A stretch of DNA of 64,000 bases from Salinihabitans flavidus (GCF_900110425.1 NZ_FODS01000004.1:185658-249657); one strand, 5' to 3'. Shown: positions 9,535 through 21,074, numbered from the stretch's first letter. A program made the numbers and translations. The notes: a model not told the origin generated them from the sequence alone.

Positions 9535-10296
9535 CTATGCCGCCGCGCCGAGATAGGCTTCGATCACCGCCGGGTTCTGCGACACCTCTTGCGGGGAGCC
9601 TTCGGCGATCTGCTGGCCGAAATTCAGCACGACGATATGCGCGCAGATGTCCATCACCATATGCATGTCATGCTCCACCAGAAGGATGGTGGTGCCGAAC
9701 CGCTCCTGCACATCGAGGATGAAACGCGCCATGTCCGCCGTCTCCTCGCGGTTCATCCCCGCCACCGGCTCATCGAGCAAAAGAACCTGCGGCCGCATCG
9801 CCAGCGCCCGGCCAAGCTCCACCCGCTTTTGAAGGCCATAGGGCAGCGCGGTGATCGGCACCTTGCGGATGTGGTCGATTTCAAGGAAATCGATCACCCG
9901 CTCCTCGATGTCGCGGCGGAATTCCAACTCCTCGCGCTGCGCCGGTCCGAAATACCGCAGCGCCCCCCAAAGCCCGGTTTTCAGCCGCGTGTGCCCGCCC
10001 AGCTTGATATTGTCGAGAACGGTCATCCCCCGGAACAGCGCGATATTCTGAAACGTCCGCGCAATGCCGAGGGCCGCGCGGCGGTCCGGCGCCATGCCGG
10101 TGATGTCGCGCCCGTCGAACCACACCCGCCCCCGGTCGGGCTGATAGAACCCGGAGATCGCGTTGAACAGGCTGGTCTTTCCGGCGCCATTGGGGCCGAT
10201 CACGCCGGTGATCTCCCCCGCCTGCGCCTCGAAACTGATGCCCTGCAACGCCTTGATACCGCCAAAGGACAGATGCAGATCCTCGATCTTCAGCAT
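9535..10296 (-). CDS. livG: Branched-chain-type ABC transporter ATP-binding protein (LivG)
   Basis: First gene of the liv-type operon and partner ATPase of LivF. The 253-residue protein has Walker A GPNGAGKTS (34-42), Walker B VLLLDEPVAGMN and the degenerate signature LPYGLQKRVELGRAL that is usual in LivG. The order livG-livH-livM-binding protein-livF-ligase is transcribed leftward from the 600-bp space upstream of this gene. An AAGGA lies about 12 nt upstream of the ATG. Confidence 0.94.
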   Translation of the reverse strand: MLKIEDLHLSFGGIKALQGISFEAQAGEITGVIGPNGAGKTSLFNAISGFYQPDRGRVWFDGRDITGMAPDRRAALGIARTFQNIALFRGMTVLDNIKLGGHTRLKTGLWGALRYFGPAQREELEFRRDIEERVIDFLEIDHIRKVPITALPYGLQKRVELGRALAMRPQVLLLDEPVAGMNREETADMARFILDVQERFGTTILLVEHDMHMVMDICAHIVVLNFGQQIAEGSPQEVSQNPAVIEAYLGAAA

Positions 10297-10751
10297 GAAA
10301 TGCCGGTCCTTGTCTCCTCCCCCGCAGCCACGCGACAGCGTCCCGCGCCAGACAGCGCGGACATCCCGATCACATGGCCGAAAGGCCCTCCCCGGACGCG
10401 CGCCTTGTCCGAACCTGCGACTTTTCGCTGCCGCTTGACGTTCGGGAGGCGCCGCCCCTTTGAGACGAGTTTACATGCGTTGGATCATCTCGCAACGATT
10501 ATGAAGGCCGCAGCCCCCGAAACACCGCGGAAGGGGAGCCGGGAACGCGGCCAGTCCATTGAAAGAACTGGTTTTTCGCCGGACAGAAACGGCATTTTGA
10601 CCTTGCGTAAAGACCCGCCGCCCATCGCGGCTTCACCTTTGGTCATACACTCCGGGAAGCCGCCGCCTTGCGGCGACGGGGCAGAGCCCTTTGCGCTGTC
10701 ATCCCAATGCTCCCCGGATGCGGCTTTCTTAACTGCGTCTTCAACAAGCTT

Positions 10752-10840
10752 TCCGACATCTTACCGAACGCCAGGTTAAAGGCGCAAATCCGGACGGCGA
10801 CACCGACGCGATACCGACAAAATACCGACGTTTTACCGAC
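10752..10840 (+). repeat. 11-bp-phased ACCGAC array, copy 1
   Basis: Four exact ACCGAC hexamers start at 10802, 10813, 10824 and 10835, each separated by 5 AT-leaning bases, giving a strict 11-bp period (about one helical turn). A weaker pair, TCCGAC at 10752 and ACCGAA at 10763, has the same 11-bp step just upstream. Phasing on one face of the helix suggests a cooperative protein-binding site or a bending element. The array follows the 3' end of hisG. A related array occurs at 15626-15670. Confidence 0.7.
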
Positions 10841-10876
10841 ATGGGTTTTTCTGCCTTAACAAGGGCTTGTGCTGAT

Positions 10877-10893
10877 TCGCCCAGGACGGGCGA
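10877..10893 (-). terminator. Hairpin downstream of hisG
   Basis: A perfect 6-bp stem (TCGCCC / GGGCGA) with a 5-nt loop lies 7 bp past the hisG stop. No run of T follows on the minus strand, so it is at best a weak intrinsic terminator. Confidence 0.3.
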
Positions 10894-10900
10894 GGCCCGC

Positions 10901-11599
10901 TTATCCCTCAACGCCCAGCCGCGCCTCCAGCGCCGCCATCACCTCCCGGTCGGGGCCTTCCATCGGCGCACTGCGCGAGCGGTACAGCGTCGCCTGACTG
11001 CGCAGCACGAGCCCGTCGGCCAGAAGCTTCAGGTGATTGGCCCGAAGCGTCTCCCCGGTGGAGGTGATGTCGGCGACCGCCTCGGCCGTCAGGTTCTTTA
11101 CCGTGCCCTCGGTCGCGCCCTGACTGTCCACAAGCTGATAGTCGGCGACCCCGTTCTCGCGCAGGAAATCCCGCACAAGCCTATGATATTTCGTCGCAAT
11201 CCGAAGCCGAAACCCGTGCTCGGCCCGGAACGCGGCGGCCGCCGCATCCAGATCGTCGAGCGTGTCCACATCGACCCAGCACTGCGGCACGGCGATGATC
11301 AGATCCGCCTGACCAAAGCCCAGTTCCGCCAGAACCGCCACCCGCTGCTCCCACTGTCCCAGCTTCTCGCGCACCAGATCGGTGCCCGTCACGCCAAGAT
11401 GGATGCGCCCGGCGGCCAGTTCCCGAGGGATCTCCCCGGCGGACAAAAGCACCAGTTCGACCCCCTCGACCCCCTCCACGGCCCCGGCATATTCTCGCTC
11501 CGACCCGCTCCGCGCCAGTCCAATTCCCCGCGCCCCGAACCAGTCAAAGGTCTTCTCCATCAACCGCCCCTTGGAAGGCACGCCCAGCTTCACGCTCAT
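10901..11599 (-). CDS. hisG: ATP phosphoribosyltransferase, short form
   Basis: Catalyses the first step of histidine biosynthesis, joining ATP and PRPP to give phosphoribosyl-ATP. At 232 residues it is the short HisG form, which lacks the C-terminal regulatory domain and needs HisZ for activity. It opens with VKLGVPSKGRLMEKTFDWF and contains the PRPP-loop-like segment ITSTGETLRANHLKLL. It overlaps hisZ by 4 bp (ATGA), so the two partner subunits are translationally coupled. Confidence 0.96.
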   Translation of the reverse strand: MSVKLGVPSKGRLMEKTFDWFGARGIGLARSGSEREYAGAVEGVEGVELVLLSAGEIPRELAAGRIHLGVTGTDLVREKLGQWEQRVAVLAELGFGQADLIIAVPQCWVDVDTLDDLDAAAAAFRAEHGFRLRIATKYHRLVRDFLRENGVADYQLVDSQGATEGTVKNLTAEAVADITSTGETLRANHLKLLADGLVLRSQATLYRSRSAPMEGPDREVMAALEARLGVEG

Positions 11600-12681
11600 G
11601 CCAAATCCTCCAGCCGCAGAAGCAGGCCGGGCCGGATCACCCCACCCACAGCGGGGATTTCGCGCCCCTGTCCCAGAACGCGGGTCAGCGCATCATAGCG
11701 TCCGCCGGTAGCCACGGGCGGCAGATCGGGCCGCGTCCCGGCATAGAACCCGAAGACGAACCCATCGTAATATTCCATCTGCGTGCGCCCGTAGCTGCCC
11801 TCGAATTCAAGCGCGCCGACGTCCACGCCGCGCTTGTCCAGCGCCTCGATCCGATCCTGCAGGCAGAACACCGCCTCGGTGATCGCCGGCATATCCACCG
11901 CGATGTCGCGCAGGCGTTCCAGCGCGTAGGGAAGCGTTTCGCGCACGTCGAGGATCGCGTCGATCAGATCCACCTGCACCGCGGAAATCGGCGTCGCCGC
12001 CGCATCCTCGCGCAGCGCCGCAATCCGCGCCGCGACCTCTGCCTTCGAACGCAGCCCGATCAGCGGCGCGGCGCGCGCCAACGGGTCGCCGTCGGCCAGA
12101 AGCGCGGCACGGCTCGGCGGCACCGGCGCCCGGCCCGAATACCGCTCCAGAAGCGCACGAAAGCGTCTGGGCCGCCAGATATGCCGCGCCAGCGCCCGTT
12201 TGCGCGGCTCCGTCGTCTCCAGCCCCTGCACGGCGGCCTTCAGGATGCCGATGTCGCCCGTCGCCGCGCGCAGATCCAGCGGCGACAGTGCGTCGCGGAT
12301 CAACGCGAACACCTCTGCATCCGCATCCGCCGGGGCTTGGCGCGCGAAGATCTCAAAGCCGACCTGCGTGTATTCATTGGGGCGCGCGGCATCATCCTCC
12401 TGCCGGCGGAACACTTCGCCGGTATATGTATAGCGTGCGGGTTCGGCGCCATGCTCCATGTGCATCTGCACCACCGGCACGGTGAAATCGGGCCGCAGCA
12501 TCTGCTCGCCGCGCAGCGCGTCCGAGGTCACATAGGCCCGCGCGCGGATGTCCTCTCCGTAGAGATCGAGAAGCACTTCGGCGGGTTGCAGAACCGATGT
12601 CTCCACCCGCACCGCGCCTGCTGCCTCGAACCGCGCCCGAAGCGCATCGGCCCGTGCTCGAATCTCCGCCCGCTGAGGCAT
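11596..12681 (-). CDS. hisZ: ATP phosphoribosyltransferase regulatory subunit
   Basis: A histidyl-tRNA-synthetase-like protein (361 residues) without the anticodon-binding domain that activates short-form HisG and confers histidine feedback. The paralogy is visible in the motif 2-like segment YTGEVFRRQEDD and the late GGRYDAL motif. It overlaps hisS by one base (TGATG) at its start and hisG by four bases at its end, giving a compact hisS-hisZ-hisG unit typical of Rhodobacterales. Confidence 0.95.
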   Translation of the reverse strand: MPQRAEIRARADALRARFEAAGAVRVETSVLQPAEVLLDLYGEDIRARAYVTSDALRGEQMLRPDFTVPVVQMHMEHGAEPARYTYTGEVFRRQEDDAARPNEYTQVGFEIFARQAPADADAEVFALIRDALSPLDLRAATGDIGILKAAVQGLETTEPRKRALARHIWRPRRFRALLERYSGRAPVPPSRAALLADGDPLARAAPLIGLRSKAEVAARIAALREDAAATPISAVQVDLIDAILDVRETLPYALERLRDIAVDMPAITEAVFCLQDRIEALDKRGVDVGALEFEGSYGRTQMEYYDGFVFGFYAGTRPDLPPVATGGRYDALTRVLGQGREIPAVGGVIRPGLLLRLEDLA

Positions 12682-14291
12682 CAGTGCCGCCCGCCCTGCT
12701 GAGCGGACAGGATCTCGCGCACCTTGGCGACCAGATCACCGCGCGGCACCTCGAACTGGCTGGGTCGTTCCTTCCATTCCTCAAGCGTGGCGCCTTCGGC
12801 GAGCTTCGCGCCCAGCACCAGATCCTTGATCTGCACGACGCCTTTCGCCTTCTCGTCCCCGCCCTCGATCACCGCGACAGGGCTGCCGCGCCGGTCCGCG
12901 TATTTGAGCTGGTTGCCGAAATTCTTGGGGTTGCCGAGATAGACCTCCGCCCGAATACCAGCGTTTCGCAACTCTGCCACCATCGCCTGATAATCGGCCA
13001 TGCGCCCCTTATCCATCACGGTAACAACCACCGGCCCCTCGACGTGCCCACCGATCCGACCCTTTTCGCGAAGGGCGGCCAGAAGGCGATCCACCCCGAT
13101 GGAAATGCCGGTCGCCGGCACCGATTGCCCGGTAAACCGTTTGACCAGATCGTCATACCGTCCGCCGCCCGCGACAGAGCCGAATTGCCGCTTGCGCCCC
13201 TTTTCGTCAAGGATTTCAAAGGTCAGCTCTGCCTCGAACACCGGGCCGGTGTAGTAGCCGAGACCGCGCACCACGGAGGGATCGATCACGATGCGGTCGG
13301 GGCCATAGCCCTGGGCGGCGAGCAGATCGGCAATCTCACCCAGTTCCTTCAATCCCTGCATGCCGATGTCGGTTTGTCCGACCAGTCGCATCAGGTGATC
13401 CATGACAGCCCAATTCCACGCTTGGCCAGCCGAATGACTGCGATCCTGAAGATCATTCAACTTAACCCCCATACCACCCGGAATCCTTTCGTCGGGCTGA
13501 GGGGGGCCGTCGCGGAGTTCTTTTTCGACAATGGTCTTTGAGTTGAGAAACGCCAAAACCAGTTCAGCCCGGTCCTCAGTCAGTCCCACCCCCTCGATGA
13601 AGGCGCCCGAGGCGTCCTTTCGGCCGGTGGTCAGAAGCTGGTGCACGCCCTCTTCCCCAACCTTGTCGAACTTGTCGATGGTGCGCATTACAGCGGCACT
13701 GCGCGCTTCGTCGTCTCCGAGGCCCATCGCCTCCAGCACTCCGTTCAGCACCTTCCGGTTGTTCACCCGCACGATGTAGTCCCCGCGCGGAATGCCCACC
13801 TCTTCCAGCGTGTCGGCCAGCATCGCGCAGATTTCCGCGTCGGCAGCCATGCTCGCGGTGCCCACGGTATCCGCGTCGCATTGATAAAACTGGCGATACC
13901 GCCCCGGCCCCGGCTTTTCATTGCGCCAGACCGGCCCCATGGCATAGCGGCGGTAGGGCGTGGGCAACTCATTGCGGTGCTGGGCATAGACGCGGGCGAG
14001 CGGGGCGGTCAGATCATAGCGCAGCGCCAGCCAGTCGCCCTTACCGCCCTCATCATCCTCCTGCCACGCAAAGACCCCCTCGTTGGGGCGGTCCACGTCG
14101 GGCAGGAACTTGCCAAGCGCCTCGACCGTCTCGACCGCGCTGCTTTCCAGCGCGTCAAAGCCGTAGCGATGATAAACCCCGGCAATCCTGCCTAGCATCT
14201 CGGCGCGTTCGGTCACTTCCGCGCCAAAATAGTCGCGGAAGCCTTTGGGCGTTTCCGCATTGGGGCGCGGAGCTTTCTTTGGCTTGGCCAT
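12681..14291 (-). CDS. hisS: Histidyl-tRNA synthetase
   Basis: Class II aminoacyl-tRNA synthetase charging tRNA-His. Starting at 14291 (AAGGA upstream) it is 536 residues and begins with a short basic extension, then [13 protein letters not shown]. Motif 2 reads [19 protein letters not shown], the histidine-specific motif GLGYYTG is present, motif 3 includes GGRYDDLV and GISIGVDRL, and the C-terminal anticodon-binding domain follows. Insertions make it longer than the E. coli enzyme, as in other Rhodobacterales. The frame extends 12 codons further upstream, but that extension has no ribosome binding site. Confidence 0.96.
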   Translation of the reverse strand: MAKPKKAPRPNAETPKGFRDYFGAEVTERAEMLGRIAGVYHRYGFDALESSAVETVEALGKFLPDVDRPNEGVFAWQEDDEGGKGDWLALRYDLTAPLARVYAQHRNELPTPYRRYAMGPVWRNEKPGPGRYRQFYQCDADTVGTASMAADAEICAMLADTLEEVGIPRGDYIVRVNNRKVLNGVLEAMGLGDDEARSAAVMRTIDKFDKVGEEGVHQLLTTGRKDASGAFIEGVGLTEDRAELVLAFLNSKTIVEKELRDGPPQPDERIPGGMGVKLNDLQDRSHSAGQAWNWAVMDHLMRLVGQTDIGMQGLKELGEIADLLAAQGYGPDRIVIDPSVVRGLGYYTGPVFEAELTFEILDEKGRKRQFGSVAGGGRYDDLVKRFTGQSVPATGISIGVDRLLAALREKGRIGGHVEGPVVVTVMDKGRMADYQAMVAELRNAGIRAEVYLGNPKNFGNQLKYADRRGSPVAVIEGGDEKAKGVVQIKDLVLGAKLAEGATLEEWKERPSQFEVPRGDLVAKVREILSAQQGGRH

Positions 14292-14448
14292 TTTCGCGGT
14301 CCTTCGCAACTGCCTTTGCGCAGGCATCTACCGGATGGCCCAAGGGGGGGCAAGGCGCGTTGCCGGGCGCGGCCTGCATCACGTTGTCTTCACGCCGGAA
14401 ATATCGCTGAATTCCGCCCGAAAACGGGGCCTTGGCCGCATTTGCGCC

Positions 14449-15252
14449 TCAGATATCGTCGAACCCGCCGCCTCGTCCGTGTCCGCCAGCAAAGCGGGCC
14501 GCCCCGGTCATGCCCTCGGCCTCGAAGGCGGAAACGGAATCCCACTCCCGCCGGAGCGCGGCTGCCAGACCCGGTCCCGACAGCCGCGCCGACAGATGAT
14601 CCGCGCGCAGGCAGGCTTGGGGAAAACGGCACATTCCCTCTGCGATTTCCAGTGCGGCATCGAGCGCGGCGCCTTCGGGCACCACGCGGTCCGCCAGCCC
14701 GAAGCGCAGCGCCTCCTCGGCGCCGACGGGCCGGCCCGTCAGGATCATGTCATTGGCACGCCCCTGCCCCATGATGCGCGGCAGGCGGACGGTTCCGCCG
14801 TCGATCAGCGGCACGCCCCAGCGGCGACAGAACACGCCGAAGGTGGCCGCCCCGCCGACCACGCGCATGTCGCACCAGGCCGCCAACTCCAGCCCGCCGG
14901 CCACGGCGTAGCCCTCCACCGCGGCGATCACGGGCTTGGACAGAACAAGCCGCGATGGCCCCATCGGCCCCGGCAGGGGCTGGGTGCGGGCATCCGACCA
15001 GTCGGGCGGAATCTCCACCGCCGCGATCCATGCCGCGCCGTCATCCTCTGCCGCGGCCTTGAGGTCAAACCCCGCGCAGAAGTGCGCCCCCGCGCCGGTC
15101 AGTATGGCGACATCCACGGCGTCGTCGTCCTCAACATCCTGAAAAGCTTCAAAAAGTTTGGGGGCGGTGGCGGGGTCCACGGCGTTGCGCGCCTGTGGCC
15201 GGTCGATCGTCACGATCCGCACGCGCCCCCTGGTTTCGATCCCGATTGACAT
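14449..15252 (-). CDS. Crotonase/enoyl-CoA hydratase family protein
   Basis: A 267-residue crotonase-fold protein acting on acyl-CoA thioesters. It shows the family opening (RVRIVTIDRPQARNAVD), the oxyanion-hole block AHFCAGFDLKA and the second block VIAAVEGYAVAGGLELA. At the usual catalytic Glu positions (144 and 164 in rat hydratase) I read MRVVGGAATFGV and RLPRIMGQ, which fit a non-hydratase crotonase or an enoyl-CoA isomerase as well as a hydratase. It has a strong GGAGGG site before the start and is divergent from slyX. Confidence 0.88.
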   Translation of the reverse strand: MSIGIETRGRVRIVTIDRPQARNAVDPATAPKLFEAFQDVEDDDAVDVAILTGAGAHFCAGFDLKAAAEDDGAAWIAAVEIPPDWSDARTQPLPGPMGPSRLVLSKPVIAAVEGYAVAGGLELAAWCDMRVVGGAATFGVFCRRWGVPLIDGGTVRLPRIMGQGRANDMILTGRPVGAEEALRFGLADRVVPEGAALDAALEIAEGMCRFPQACLRADHLSARLSGPGLAAALRREWDSVSAFEAEGMTGAARFAGGHGRGGGFDDI

Positions 15253-15349
15253 TGTTCATCCCTCCTTCTTTCTCCTTTCGAACATTCCGCGAGCCTCAAG
15301 GCAAGCGGCATAGCTTGACGCGCCGCGATGGTGGGGCTACCGCTGCGGC

Positions 15350-15544
15350 ATGGACCGGCTTGAAGAAAACATCGCCCATCTCACCCGTGTGGTTGACGAA
15401 CTGTCCGACGTGATCGCGCGGCAGGACCGTGAGATTGCGAAGCTGACCCACAAGGTCGAGATGCTGATCGCAAGGGAAGCCGGGCGCGAGGCCGACAGTC
15501 CCGGCGGCGTCCTTCTTGGCGATGAGCGGCCGCCGCATTACTGA
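15350..15544 (+). CDS. slyX: SlyX family protein
   Basis: A 64-residue protein that is almost entirely a predicted coiled coil (LEENIAHLTRVVDELSDVI, then a second heptad run) ending in the family C-terminus RPPHY. SlyX is widespread in proteobacteria and its biochemical role is unknown. It is divergent from the crotonase gene and is followed by the second ACCGAC array and a hairpin. Confidence 0.88.
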   Translation: MDRLEENIAHLTRVVDELSDVIARQDREIAKLTHKVEMLIAREAGREADSPGGVLLGDERPPHY

Positions 15545-15625
15545 GCGGCAATCACCCGAAGATCCCGAAATCACGCCCCTGACAGCGAATCAGGGTTAAC
15601 GCGCTGAATTTGCTGAAAAACACGT

Positions 15626-15670
15626 TTCGGTATTACGTCGGCAAAACGTCGGTATTGCGTCGGTACCGAA
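15626..15670 (-). repeat. 11-bp-phased ACCGAC array, copy 2
   Basis: Read on the minus strand, four hexamers (ACCGAC, ACCGAC, GCCGAC, ACCGAA) occupy 15659-15664, 15648-15653, 15637-15642 and 15626-15631, again at exactly 11-bp steps. An inverted ACCGAA at 15665-15670 abuts the array and makes a local palindrome. Two of the 5-bp spacers match those of copy 1 (GTTTT and GCRAT). It lies between the convergent ends of slyX and hyuB. Confidence 0.7.
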
Positions 15671-15736
15671 TACCGCAAAACCACCGAAACGCGCCCCGTT
15701 AACACGGCGCGCGGTGGTTTTCGGGGGCCGGTCGTG

Positions 15737-15771
15737 TCCCCTGACGAAGCGGCGGGCCCGCCGTCAGGGGA
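15737..15771. terminator. Bidirectional hairpin between slyX and hyuB
   Basis: A perfect 10-bp stem (TCCCCTGACG / CGTCAGGGGA) with a GC-rich 15-nt loop that can fold on itself (GCGGGCCCGC). It is positioned to end both the rightward slyX transcript and the leftward hydantoinase transcript. No T-run is present. Confidence 0.5.
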
Positions 15772-15795
15772 TAGTTTCACCGGGGGGAGCAGCGC

Positions 15796-17757
15796 TCAGG
15801 TCCAGTGGGCCGCCGTCCGACGCTCGAAGGATTCGCGGAACTGCCCGGTCGTCTTCGGCAGAAGATCGCCCGTTTCCCAGTCGAGGATGACCGCGTAGCG
15901 GCGCACCGCGTCCAGCGTGTCGATCTCGCCCGCCTTGTAGAGCTGCGACACCTTCTCTGGGTCCATCCGGGCCCAGGACAGGCGTTCGGCGCGAATCTCG
16001 GACCGCAGCTTGTCGGTCGCCGCCGTGTCGATCTCATACTCGCAAAGGTCGGCGTCGATCTCCCGCAGCACCACGCCGTAATCCCGCGCCGCCCGATCCA
16101 TCGAGACATAGTCGTCGATCACGTCCTCGCGCACCTTTTCGGGATCGCGGTCGAGCGGATCGCCGAAGCCGCCGCCGCCCGCCGTGGGCCGCGCGAACTC
16201 GTCGCCGGTATAGACCGGGTAATCGGAGAAGACAGACCCGAGCCATTTCGGCTCTGACTCGCCGCTGCGGGTGATCGTGAGCCCGTGCGGCATCGACGGC
16301 AGACCGCCCTCCACCCCCCAGACCACGGCGCGTTCGCGGTCGCAGATATAGGACATCACAGCATCCTCACTGTCGAGCAGGACGGAGGTTTTCTGCACCC
16401 CGGTGCCGCCACGCCATTTGCCCGGACCGGCGCTGTCGCGCAGGATCTGGAATTCGGTCGTGCGGGTCGGGTTGACGCGTTCGTTGCCCTCGTTCGGCTG
16501 CGACATCAGGCCGGTTCCGAAACAGGCCGTCGTCACGTCGGAGCCGTCCTTGCCGTTGCGCCCGCCCCAGCCGCCGGGCAGCCATTCATAGAACATGAAC
16601 ATCGGCTTTTCGGGCGTGCGCAGGTCGCGCCCGCCGGCCAGCAGGTATTCGAGGTTGAAGGCGCAGGCGATGGCGCGTTCGGGCATGATCTTGGACCACA
16701 TTTCGAAGATCGCGTTCATGATCTTCTCGAACGGCATCAGAAAGCCGGTCACGGCCACCGGCCACTGGGCGCTGACGACGCTGTTTTCAGGCGCGGAAAT
16801 GTCGATCATCCGGTAGAATCCGCTGTTGAGCGGCAGATCGGGGAAGAAGGTCTTCATCCCCGCCACCACGGCCGAGAAGGTCGCGCCGGGCGCCGAATTG
16901 TAGATCGACGCGATGGTGGCGTGACTGCCGGTGAAATCATAGTGGATGCGGTCGCCCTTGATCGTCATCTTGATGTGGATCGGGATCATCCCCTCGCCCT
17001 GACCGGGGTCGCGGTCGATGTAGTCCACCGTTTCCCATGTGCCGTCGGGGAGGGCGGCGATACGCTGACGCACGGCGCGCTCCACGTAGTCCTGCACCTC
17101 GTTCATGCCCTGAAGCACCTGATCGCGGCCGTATTTGGCGACAAGCCGCAGCACCTCACGCTCTGACACCTGGGTGGCCTGCGCCTGCGAATGAATGTCG
17201 CCGATGATCGAGGCGGGATCGCGCGTGTTGGCGGCGATCATCCCCGCGACATCGTGGCAGAACTCCCCCGCGCGGAACAGGCGCACCGGGGTGATGCGCA
17301 CCGCCTCGCGGAACATGTCACGGGCGCTGACGTCGAACGATCCGGGGACGGAGCCGCCCAGATCGGACCAGTGCCCGTTCGACTGCGAAAAGCCGATCAG
17401 CGTGTCATCGTCGAAGATGGGCCGAACAAGGCGCACGTCGCTGAAGTGGGTGCCGCCCGCGTAGGGATCGTTGATCGCGTAGACATCGCCGGGCATCATC
17501 TCGCCCCCGAAAACGCGGATCACGTCCTTGCAGGTGAAATGCAGGGTGCCGACATGCACGGCGATGTCCTGATTGCCCTGCGCGACGGAATTGCCCTCCG
17601 CGTCGTGCAGCCCGTTGGAGAAGTCGCGGTTGTAGATCACGAAGGAGTAACAGGTGCGCAGCATCTGTTCGGCCATCTGATCGACCGCCGTGATGAAGGA
17701 GTTTTTCAGAACCTCGAAGGTCACCGGGTCGAGTTGGTCATGTGTCGTCTGTGTCAT
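15796..17757 (-). CDS. hyuB: Hydantoinase B / oxoprolinase family subunit
   Basis: Beta-type subunit of an ATP-dependent cyclic-amide hydrolase (N-methylhydantoinase, 5-oxoprolinase or acetone-carboxylase-like families). The 653-residue product opens with LDPVTFEVLKNSFITAVDQM, contains NDPYAGGTHFSDVRLVRPIF and the glycine-rich GGGGFGDPLDRDPEKV block, all HyuB hallmarks. It begins 3 bp after the hyuA stop and is the last gene of the pair. The substrate is not determined by sequence. Confidence 0.93.
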   Translation of the reverse strand: MTQTTHDQLDPVTFEVLKNSFITAVDQMAEQMLRTCYSFVIYNRDFSNGLHDAEGNSVAQGNQDIAVHVGTLHFTCKDVIRVFGGEMMPGDVYAINDPYAGGTHFSDVRLVRPIFDDDTLIGFSQSNGHWSDLGGSVPGSFDVSARDMFREAVRITPVRLFRAGEFCHDVAGMIAANTRDPASIIGDIHSQAQATQVSEREVLRLVAKYGRDQVLQGMNEVQDYVERAVRQRIAALPDGTWETVDYIDRDPGQGEGMIPIHIKMTIKGDRIHYDFTGSHATIASIYNSAPGATFSAVVAGMKTFFPDLPLNSGFYRMIDISAPENSVVSAQWPVAVTGFLMPFEKIMNAIFEMWSKIMPERAIACAFNLEYLLAGGRDLRTPEKPMFMFYEWLPGGWGGRNGKDGSDVTTACFGTGLMSQPNEGNERVNPTRTTEFQILRDSAGPGKWRGGTGVQKTSVLLDSEDAVMSYICDRERAVVWGVEGGLPSMPHGLTITRSGESEPKWLGSVFSDYPVYTGDEFARPTAGGGGFGDPLDRDPEKVREDVIDDYVSMDRAARDYGVVLREIDADLCEYEIDTAATDKLRSEIRAERLSWARMDPEKVSQLYKAGEIDTLDAVRRYAVILDWETGDLLPKTTGQFRESFERRTAAHWT

Positions 17758-17760
17758 GGG

Positions 17761-19788
<2,028 letters not shown>

Positions 19789-19918
19789 GTTAGCTCCTCA
19801 GGGTTGGTCCGGGCAAAACCCGCCCGTTGGCCGAAGGGAGGCCTTCGGCGGGATAGGTGAAACGATTGTCTCGGGTGAGGGGATCGGCGCCGCTACGGGC
19901 GGCCCCGGCCCGCGGCGG

Positions 19919-20878
19919 TCACATCGCCTTGCGGAAGCGGCCCGCCTCCTTGCGCGTTTCGGTCGGGGTGCATCCGAACTTCGCCCTGTAATGCTTGGAG
20001 AACTGCGACTGATCGGCAAAGCCCCAGCGATAGGCGATCTCGGCCACGGTCGCGCCCTGCCCGCCGGCGCGCAGATCTTCGTTGCAGCGGATCAGGCGCC
20101 GGTCGCGGATGTAGCCGTTGATGGATTGATCGGATTCCGAGAACAGTTGCTGAAGATAGCGCAGCGAGATCCCGCAGGCATCCGCCACCATGCGCGGCGA
20201 CAGATCCGGTTCCTTGAGGTTCTCACGGATGAACTGCTCGGCCCGATAAAGATGTGCCGCCCGGATGGACGAGGTGTTGCTGCCCAGCACCCTCTGATCG
20301 CTGCGAATGGCGAGGCACAGCATTTCGAGCAGATGGCTGCCCGCCGCTTCGCGCGCGGCGTCGTCGAGCTGCTGAATATGCGAAACGGCTGTGCGCAGGG
20401 TGCTCAGGAAATAGCTGGCCACGCCCTGCCGCGCATCGAAGGTCAGCCCGCCAAGCCGTTCGGACGGCCCGATCCGCGCCCGCACACTCGCGGAGGGCAC
20501 CTTGAGCACCCATTGCACGTTGCGGTGATCATGCCAGTATTCGTAGGGGGCGTCGCTGCGCTCCACGAGAAAGCCGCCCGGCTTGCAGGAGGTGCGGCGC
20601 TGGTTCTGCGAGAACTGCACTTCCTCCTTCTCCGGGATCGCGATCAGAAGCGAGCTTTCCGTTTCATCGAGAAAGTGACGGCGCTGCCGCCGGTAGAGAA
20701 TGCTGTCGCAATGAATCCGTGACAGCCCGACGACCCCCAGCGACCAGCGATCCATCTCTCCGAAGAAATCGGTGCGATTCCGGCAATCGGTATCGAGAGG
20801 GAAATACGCCTCCGACACCACCTTTTGCCACTTGTCGCCGCCTGTCGGGGCGGCAGAACGTCCACTGTTGATAATCAT
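19919..20878 (-). CDS. AraC family transcriptional regulator
   Basis: A 319-residue regulator when started at the ATG at 20878. The N-terminal part resembles the AraC-binding-like domain seen in regulators with an SKPGGFLVERSD-type segment, here CKPGGFLVERSDAPYEYW. The C-terminal 100 residues carry two helix-turn-helix units, including ACGISLRYLQQLF and VAEIAYRWGFADQSQFSKHYRAKFG. A longer frame extends 79 codons upstream, but that part is Arg-rich and shadow-like. It probably activates hyuA-hyuB, which follow it on the same strand. Confidence 0.9.
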   Translation of the reverse strand: MIINSGRSAAPTGGDKWQKVVSEAYFPLDTDCRNRTDFFGEMDRWSLGVVGLSRIHCDSILYRRQRRHFLDETESSLLIAIPEKEEVQFSQNQRRTSCKPGGFLVERSDAPYEYWHDHRNVQWVLKVPSASVRARIGPSERLGGLTFDARQGVASYFLSTLRTAVSHIQQLDDAAREAAGSHLLEMLCLAIRSDQRVLGSNTSSIRAAHLYRAEQFIRENLKEPDLSPRMVADACGISLRYLQQLFSESDQSINGYIRDRRLIRCNEDLRAGGQGATVAEIAYRWGFADQSQFSKHYRAKFGCTPTETRKEAGRFRKAM

Positions 20879-21074
20879 TTTCTGTCTCTTGTGCCCATAC
20901 GTTGAAGTGTCGACACGTCCCGTGATGACCGGATACTGCCACAAAACGGCGTGTGTTCTTGGCGATTCGCGCATAAATCCTTGCATTGCGAGCGCGCGCG
21001 GGATCCATCGGTGGTGTTGTCGCGCTTGATGCCAGCCAAATCCGAAAAACCTCAGTGCATTGCGCAGGTTGCAG

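Larger units (their letters stand above)
10297..10900. other. 600-bp gene-free space between livG and hisG
   Basis: No gene is supported. The stretch must hold the promoter of the leftward liv operon and the 3' flank of hisG. It contains a perfect CGCCGC-CTT-GCGGCG hairpin at 10661-10675 and, closer to hisG, the phased ACCGAC array described separately. Confidence 0.5.

Noticed and set aside
10752..15670. ACCGAC arrays as CRISPR repeats
   Set aside because: The unit is 6 bp with 5-bp spacers, far below CRISPR dimensions, and no cas genes are present.
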